64,000 nucleotides of DNA from 40CM-2-70-7 sp035631315. GTDB lineage: Bacteria > Gemmatimonadota > Gemmatimonadetes > Gemmatimonadales > GWC2-71-9. The notes under the pieces are model-generated. The model was not told the origin of the DNA and did no database searches. It saw only the letters and a list, made by a program, of their open reading frames with translations. Of this stretch, positions 60,699 through 64,000 are shown piece by piece. The DNA lies in NCBI GenBank assembly GCA_035631315.1, contig DASQIZ010000091.1:139930-203929 (forward strand), written 5' to 3'. The stretch's first letter is position 1, and each line of letters starts with the position of its first letter. The position numbers and the translations under genes were made by a program.

Positions 60699-61699
60699 GG
60701 TGCTTCGAGCCTCTTGGGCCAGTCGGGATCGAACACGGTGTCCAGGTAGGGCGTGCCGCGGTCTGCACACAGGAAGAGCACCTTCGGACGGCGAATCCGG
60801 GTCATCCTGGCCCGGTACTTCATCACGGCCGCGTAGGCAGTGCCACTCGACCCGCCGACGAACAGCCCGTGGGCGGCGAGCAGCTCCCGGCACCCCGCCA
60901 CGGACTCGTGCTCCGTGATGAGGACCACGTCGTCGATCTGCGCCTGGGCGAGGAGCGGGGGGACGATGCTCGAGCCGATGCCGGGAATGCGTCGTTCGCG
61001 GGGCCGGTCGCCAAAGATCACGGAGCCCCGCGTGTCGACCGCGATGATCCGGACCCCCGGAAAGTGCTCCTTCAGCCGGCGCGACATGCCGGCAATGGTC
61101 CCGGCGGTGCTGACACCGATGAAGGCGTAGTCCAGCGAATCCAAGGCGGTGCAGACTTCCCCGGCCGTGAGCGTGTAGTGCGCTGCGACCGCATCGGGAT
61201 TGCCGTACTGATTCGGCCACCAGGCGTGCGGGATGGTGCCGCACAGCTCTTCCACCATTCGCAGCCGTGCTTTCAGGAATCCGCCGGTGTCGTCGCGCCG
61301 CTCGACCTTGACCACGCGGGGACAGAGGCGCCGGAGCATCGATTCGTAGGTGCCGGAGATGTTCGGGTCGATGACGGGGACGAACGCGAGTCCAAGGAGT
61401 CGCGTGAAGGCGGCGAGGGCGGCGGCGAAGTTCCCGGATGACGACTCGACCACCGTCGTTTCTTCGCCGATCTCGCCGCGTTCCGCGGCCCGCTTGAGGA
61501 TCCAGAACGCCGAGCGGTCCTTGATGCTGCCGATGGGATTCAGGAACTCGAGCTTGGCGAACAGGTCGATTCCCTCCACGGCGAGACGCACGTGGGGGGT
61601 GGGTCGGAGCATCTTGCCGAGTGGTTCCAGGCGTGCGACGAGTGACGGCGTGCGGGGCGCCGGCAGCGGCATCGACGGGGCGGCGGTGGACCAGGCCAT
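60695..61699 (-). CDS. sbnA: N-(2-amino-2-carboxyethyl)-L-glutamate synthase (SbnA-like)
   Basis: 334 residues, cysteine-synthase fold. The PLP Lys is in LNPIGSIKDRSAFWI, the substrate loop is ESSSGNFAAAL and the phosphate loop VSTAGTIAGM. SSGN followed by FA rather than TG, and pairing with SbnB, mark the diaminopropionate-type enzyme that joins O-phosphoserine and glutamate to ACEGA. It is the first gene of the operon; the start ATG lies about 165 bases downstream of a perfect hairpin. Confidence 0.92.
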   Translation of the reverse strand: MAWSTAAPSMPLPAPRTPSLVARLEPLGKMLRPTPHVRLAVEGIDLFAKLEFLNPIGSIKDRSAFWILKRAAERGEIGEETTVVESSSGNFAAALAAFTRLLGLAFVPVIDPNISGTYESMLRRLCPRVVKVERRDDTGGFLKARLRMVEELCGTIPHAWWPNQYGNPDAVAAHYTLTAGEVCTALDSLDYAFIGVSTAGTIAGMSRRLKEHFPGVRIIAVDTRGSVIFGDRPRERRIPGIGSSIVPPLLAQAQIDDVVLITEHESVAGCRELLAAHGLFVGGSSGTAYAAVMKYRARMTRIRRPKVLFLCADRGTPYLDTVFDPDWPKRLEAP

Positions 61700-61863
61700 C
61701 TATGGCGCGACGCCCGCGGCGATGGTCAGGGGGCGGTCCATGCCCCCCCTACGGTCAACATTCGTGCCCGAAATCCAGTCTGCTGCGCCGGAGCGACGTG
61801 GCTTCTAAGCGTTTGGGGCGAGGAATGCTCCGAATTCGCGTGAGCGCAGTCACACCCAGGAAA

Positions 61864-61882
61864 TCGCCCCATCCTGGGGCGA
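61864..61882. promoter_or_regulatory. Perfect hairpin in the sbnA leader
   Basis: TCGCCCCA (61864-61871) and TGGGGCGA (61875-61882) form an eight-base stem around TCC. It is upstream of sbnA on the minus strand and downstream of nothing active on the plus strand. It may be an operator, an attenuator or a stray terminator; there is no U-run. The rest of the 61700-61927 stretch shows no gene. Confidence 0.4.
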
Positions 61883-61960
61883 ATCCTTACTCCGGGGGCA
61901 CCTGATTGGGGCGCGCGTGGTACTTGAGGACACCTCCACAGGACTGCCGCAGGCGCCGAC

Positions 61961-62113
61961 ATCCGAACACTGGCCGACGGGATCCTCGGCGACGTGCGGC
62001 CGGTACTCCAGCTCCTTGGTGTGGCGGTGGGACTGCTGCTCCTGCTCGCCTGCTTGAACGTGGGGATGCTCCAACTGCTTCGCGTCACGAGCCGGGAACT
62101 GAAAAGCGACTGA
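61961..62113 (+). pseudogene. Remnant of a MacB/FtsX-type permease
   Basis: A plus-strand frame reads LADGILGDVRPVL, then a hydrophobic LLLLLACLNVGML helix and VTSRE before a stop. This is the RP-L-x-x-LL plus LLLIACANVANLLLAR block that precedes the first helix of ADOP/MacB-family ABC permeases, with several drifted residues. No start codon or rest of the gene follows; the frame is closed at 61925. It looks like a decayed gene fragment left between the biosynthetic operon and SatD genes. Confidence 0.55.
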
Positions 62114-62120
62114 GGCCGCT

Positions 62121-62669
62121 CTAGAGGCGCATCAGGGCTCGCATCGCGACGCCACCGAGCACCGCGATCAGGAGTGACGCGAGCGTCCCGATGAGGAAGT
62201 ACTCGGCGAAGTCCCGGTCTTCGAGTGCCTTGAAGCGCGCGAGCGACTTCGCGGCGACCACGAGGCCGAGGGCGCCGTACTGGCTGAGCAGGACGAGGGT
62301 GAGCGCGATGGCGCGCTCCAGCACGCCGATGGCGCGGCCGCGCGTGACTTCGACACCACCAACGGCGCGATCGTCTTCACGGGGCATCAGGAGATCGGGG
62401 AGATCGAGCACCGCGCGCACCAGGGCCATACCGCGGCCGCAGACGTAGAGGTAGCCGGTGGCGAGCAGCATCACGGCTCCCCAACGCCAGCCGTCGGAGC
62501 TGGGCGTGGCGAGTCGGGAGAGGAGCCAGCCGGCGACGCAGAACACAGCGATGGCCACCGCTTCGAGGCCGAGCAGGGCGGCGCCGCGGCGGCGCGCCGA
62601 GACCTGCCCCGGCCACAGCACCGCGGCGACGGTATAGGCGAGGAACGGAAGGACAAGCAGCGGATTCAC
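62121..62669 (-). CDS. Membrane protein, partner of SatD
   Basis: 182 residues with about five membrane helices. A conserved-looking core around GRAIGVLERAIALTLVLLSQYGAL and the KSLARFKALEDRDFAEYFLIGTL stretch, cited by EDRDFAEYFLIGTL, is typical of the small membrane proteins found with SatD genes and of the C-terminal part of DUF3307 proteins. Function unknown. The start overlaps the satD-like stop by four bases. Confidence 0.75.
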   Translation of the reverse strand: MNPLLVLPFLAYTVAAVLWPGQVSARRRGAALLGLEAVAIAVFCVAGWLLSRLATPSSDGWRWGAVMLLATGYLYVCGRGMALVRAVLDLPDLLMPREDDRAVGGVEVTRGRAIGVLERAIALTLVLLSQYGALGLVVAAKSLARFKALEDRDFAEYFLIGTLASLLIAVLGGVAMRALMRL

Positions 62670-63271
62670 GTAGCAGCTCCCAGCAGGTCTCGCAGCATCC
62701 TATCGCCTTCGGCCACGAGGGGCCAGGCCATGCGCCGCCGCAGGTGGGAGCGCGCGCTCGGATCGGCGCCCCGGCGAGGGCTCACGCCGGCACGCCATTC
62801 GATCGCGGAGCGCCGCTGCTTGGGCGTCCAGCTCCAGTGCAGCGCCGAGTGATAGGCGGCGAGGGCGTTGAGCACGGGCGGGAATCCACCGAAGGCGAGG
62901 AGGCGGCGATCCTCCTTGGCCGACTCGAGGGCGGCGCGGGCCGCGTGGAAGCACGGGCCGTCGACTTCCGGCGCGATGCGGGCGAGTGGGGTCGAGATGG
63001 GGCCTCGTCCGCACGCGACGACCCAGTCGACCTGGGGAGCGGTGTGGCGGATGGCGTTGCTGATGTCCCAGACGGCGGCGGGCGAGGTGAGGAGGGCCTG
63101 CACCTCGTCGCCGAGGGTGAGGGCGAAGCGGGCGGCGAGGTTGGCGCGCCAGCGGCGGTTCCACGCGGGGAGGGCGGCGGTGAGGGCGCGTTGGACCCGG
63201 GCGCGTTCGGGCGTCGGGAGCGTGCGGGAGGCGGTGGCGTCCGCGATGAGGGCGAAGTAGGTGGTTGTCAT
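62666..63271 (-). CDS. SatD-family protein
   Basis: 201 residues. The SatD fold is recognised by FALIADATASRTL at the start, LTLGDEVQALLTSP, VDWVVACGRGPIST and a C-terminal helical region. Family members are small cytosolic proteins of unknown biochemistry, often encoded with a membrane partner and next to a regulator. Transcription should start at the strong promoter just upstream; the 5' leader has no evident ribosome site. Confidence 0.8.
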   Translation of the reverse strand: MTTTYFALIADATASRTLPTPERARVQRALTAALPAWNRRWRANLAARFALTLGDEVQALLTSPAAVWDISNAIRHTAPQVDWVVACGRGPISTPLARIAPEVDGPCFHAARAALESAKEDRRLLAFGGFPPVLNALAAYHSALHWSWTPKQRRSAIEWRAGVSPRRGADPSARSHLRRRMAWPLVAEGDRMLRDLLGAAT

Positions 63272-63293
63272 TTTACGTCACTTTCAGAGTAAT

Positions 63294-63337
63294 TGACGAA
63301 TTACGTCAAATACTATCAATGTGACGTTATTTGTCAA
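63294..63337 (-). promoter_or_regulatory. SatD promoter with two TGACG-N5-CGTCA operators
   Basis: On the minus strand TTGACA (63332-63337) and TAGTAT (63310-63315) are 16 bases apart, close to the sigma-70 consensus. Two 15-bp palindromes, TGACGTTATTTGTCA (63322-63336) and TGACGAATTACGTCA (63294-63308), overlap the -35 box and the expected start site. Their centres are 28 bases apart. A half-site TTACGTCA lies at 63273-63280. Arrangement typical of repression by a dimeric HTH protein; no regulator gene is adjacent. Confidence 0.7.
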
Positions 63338-63432
63338 CCCGTGGAGCGCCCGGGCGCCTTGGGGATGCCGGCGCCTTCCAGGACTCCCACTGCGCCACCG
63401 GGCCCGCTAAGTTCCTCTCCCGCTTGGTCTCG

Positions 63433-63505
<73 letters not shown>

Positions 63506-63513
63506 TTCCGGAG

Positions 63514-63556
63514 GAACGAAGGGGCGGAGCGCCGATTCGCGCTTCGCCCCTCGTTC
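63514..63556. terminator. Long inverted repeat after tRNA-Phe
   Basis: GAACGAAGGGGCG..GAGCGC pairs with GCGCTT..CGCCCCTCGTTC in a stem of about 16 pairs with a short loop. It sits between tRNA-Phe and the converging peptidase gene and could serve both; no U-run. Confidence 0.5.
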
Positions 63557-63574
63557 ATCCGGTGCGTCGGCCGG

Positions 63575-64000
63575 CTACTTCGACCCGGCCGTTGCCACAC
63601 GCCCCGCCGTGCCGTTGACGCCCGACGTCGCATCGATGAACGACGCGATGTTTTCCTTGAGCTTGGCCAAGGACGGCTCGTACACGTACATCATGTGGCC
63701 GGCGTCGTACTCGGCGAATTGCACGTGGCCGCGCAGGTTCTTGGGCAGATCCATCTGGTCCATGGTCCACTCGGCCGCATAGTACGGCGTCGCGAGGTCG
63801 AACAACCCGGAGTTGAGCAGCACGTGCAGGTGCGGGTTGAGCTGCAGCGCTTCGGCGAGATCCACGGCGACGTTCGTGTGGCCGGGCCATCCGCCGCGCT
63901 GTCCGTGCGACCAATTCCACGGATTCACGCGACCGCTCACCATGTACTGCTTGTCACGCGGGAAGTTGAGCTCCGTGTGCAGGTACGTCTCCCACGTGGA
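63575..64000 (-). CDS. Serine carboxypeptidase-like (S10 family) peptidase, N-terminus cut by window edge
   Basis: 142 C-terminal residues are visible; the frame is open to the right edge. Blocks near the catalytic Asp (LLNSGLFDLATPYYAA) and His (FAEYDAGHMMYVYEP) match the C-terminal part of S10-like peptidases of bacteria. Such proteins are exported and cleave C-terminal residues or oligopeptides. The catalytic Ser would lie outside the window. The stop is 70 bases from the tRNA-Phe end. Confidence 0.85.
   Translation of the reverse strand, partial: STWETYLHTELNFPRDKQYMVSGRVNPWNWSHGQRGGWPGHTNVAVDLAEALQLNPHLHVLLNSGLFDLATPYYAAEWTMDQMDLPKNLRGHVQFAEYDAGHMMYVYEPSLAKLKENIASFIDATSGVNGTAGRVATAGSK

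Noticed and set aside
60695..61699. Assignment of the sbnA-like gene as a cysteine synthase
   Set aside because: ESSSGN-FA loop and direct pairing with an SbnB-type dehydrogenase favour the diaminopropionate enzyme; a true cystathionine/cysteine enzyme is present at 32.8 kb.
52543..61699. Staphyloferrin-B-type siderophore cluster
   Set aside because: SbnA/SbnB are shared, but no NIS synthetase, decarboxylase, citrate synthase or siderophore transporter gene is present.
61850..62074. Minus-strand 74-codon frame over the permease remnant
   Set aside because: Charged, low-complexity translation; the plus-strand remnant explains the conserved residues better.

Overview
The window is GC-rich chromosomal DNA that best fits a Gemmatimonadota (Gemmatimonadetes) bacterium or a close relative. 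The pointers are two GWxTD-domain proteins, secreted HEAT-repeat proteins under an ECF sigma factor, a DUF5916 outer-membrane protein, a CHRD protein and many short exported proteins with cleavage sites ending in AQ. This assignment is inferred from gene content; no 16S gene is present. No prophage, insertion sequence, CRISPR array or rRNA operon was seen.

Layout. 1-19.5 kb: a matrixin-type protease cut by the left edge, an MMPL transporter, a type IV pilin, polA, a lytic transglycosylase, a GWxTD lipoprotein, then a Ser/Thr kinase, pyrE, a chemoreceptor-like protein, an AraC-type regulator, lipoproteins of unknown function, the RNase P RNA gene and mtgA. 19.5-26.2 kb: the replication-origin neighbourhood, dnaN-dnaA on the minus strand diverging from rpmH-rnpA-yidD-yidC-mnmE on the plus strand. 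The dnaA-dnaN spacer holds a DnaA-box-like site, a GC block, five trinucleotide repeats matching the DnaA-trio and an AT-rich stretch, in the order known from Bacillus subtilis. 26-42 kb: pterin enzymes, metalloprotease and GWxTD proteins, then a long minus-strand operon with 1-4 bp overlaps (holA, SPOR protein, mutS, TonB-like lipoprotein, cystathionine beta-synthase, ddl, rhomboid), and an ECF sigma/anti-sigma pair. 42-52.5 kb: a DUF5916 barrel, an ECF sigma/anti-sigma/HEAT/HEAT operon, upp, a CsgG-like protein, a VOC protein with a histone-H1-like tail and a CHRD protein.

52.5-61.7 kb is the most unusual part: a seven-gene minus-strand operon with four-base overlaps at nearly every junction. 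It encodes L-2,3-diaminopropionate synthesis (SbnA and SbnB homologues), an adenylation-carrier didomain protein, a separate carrier-membrane protein with three beta-helix acyltransferase-like domains (the C-terminal half of an epsilon-polylysine synthetase, Pls), a clavaminate-synthase-like Fe(II)/2-oxoglutarate oxygenase with an HxE motif, a DUF418 membrane protein and a phosphopantetheinyl transferase. Read together it looks like a self-contained pathway for a diaminopropionate-based isopeptide or polymer, built from a split Pls.

61.7-64 kb: a decayed permease fragment, a SatD-family gene with a membrane partner behind a strong promoter flanked by two palindromes, tRNA-Phe, and an S10-like peptidase cut by the right edge. 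Four unrelated-sequence inverted repeats built of short tandem units lie between or at the start of genes and form a recurring architecture across the window.
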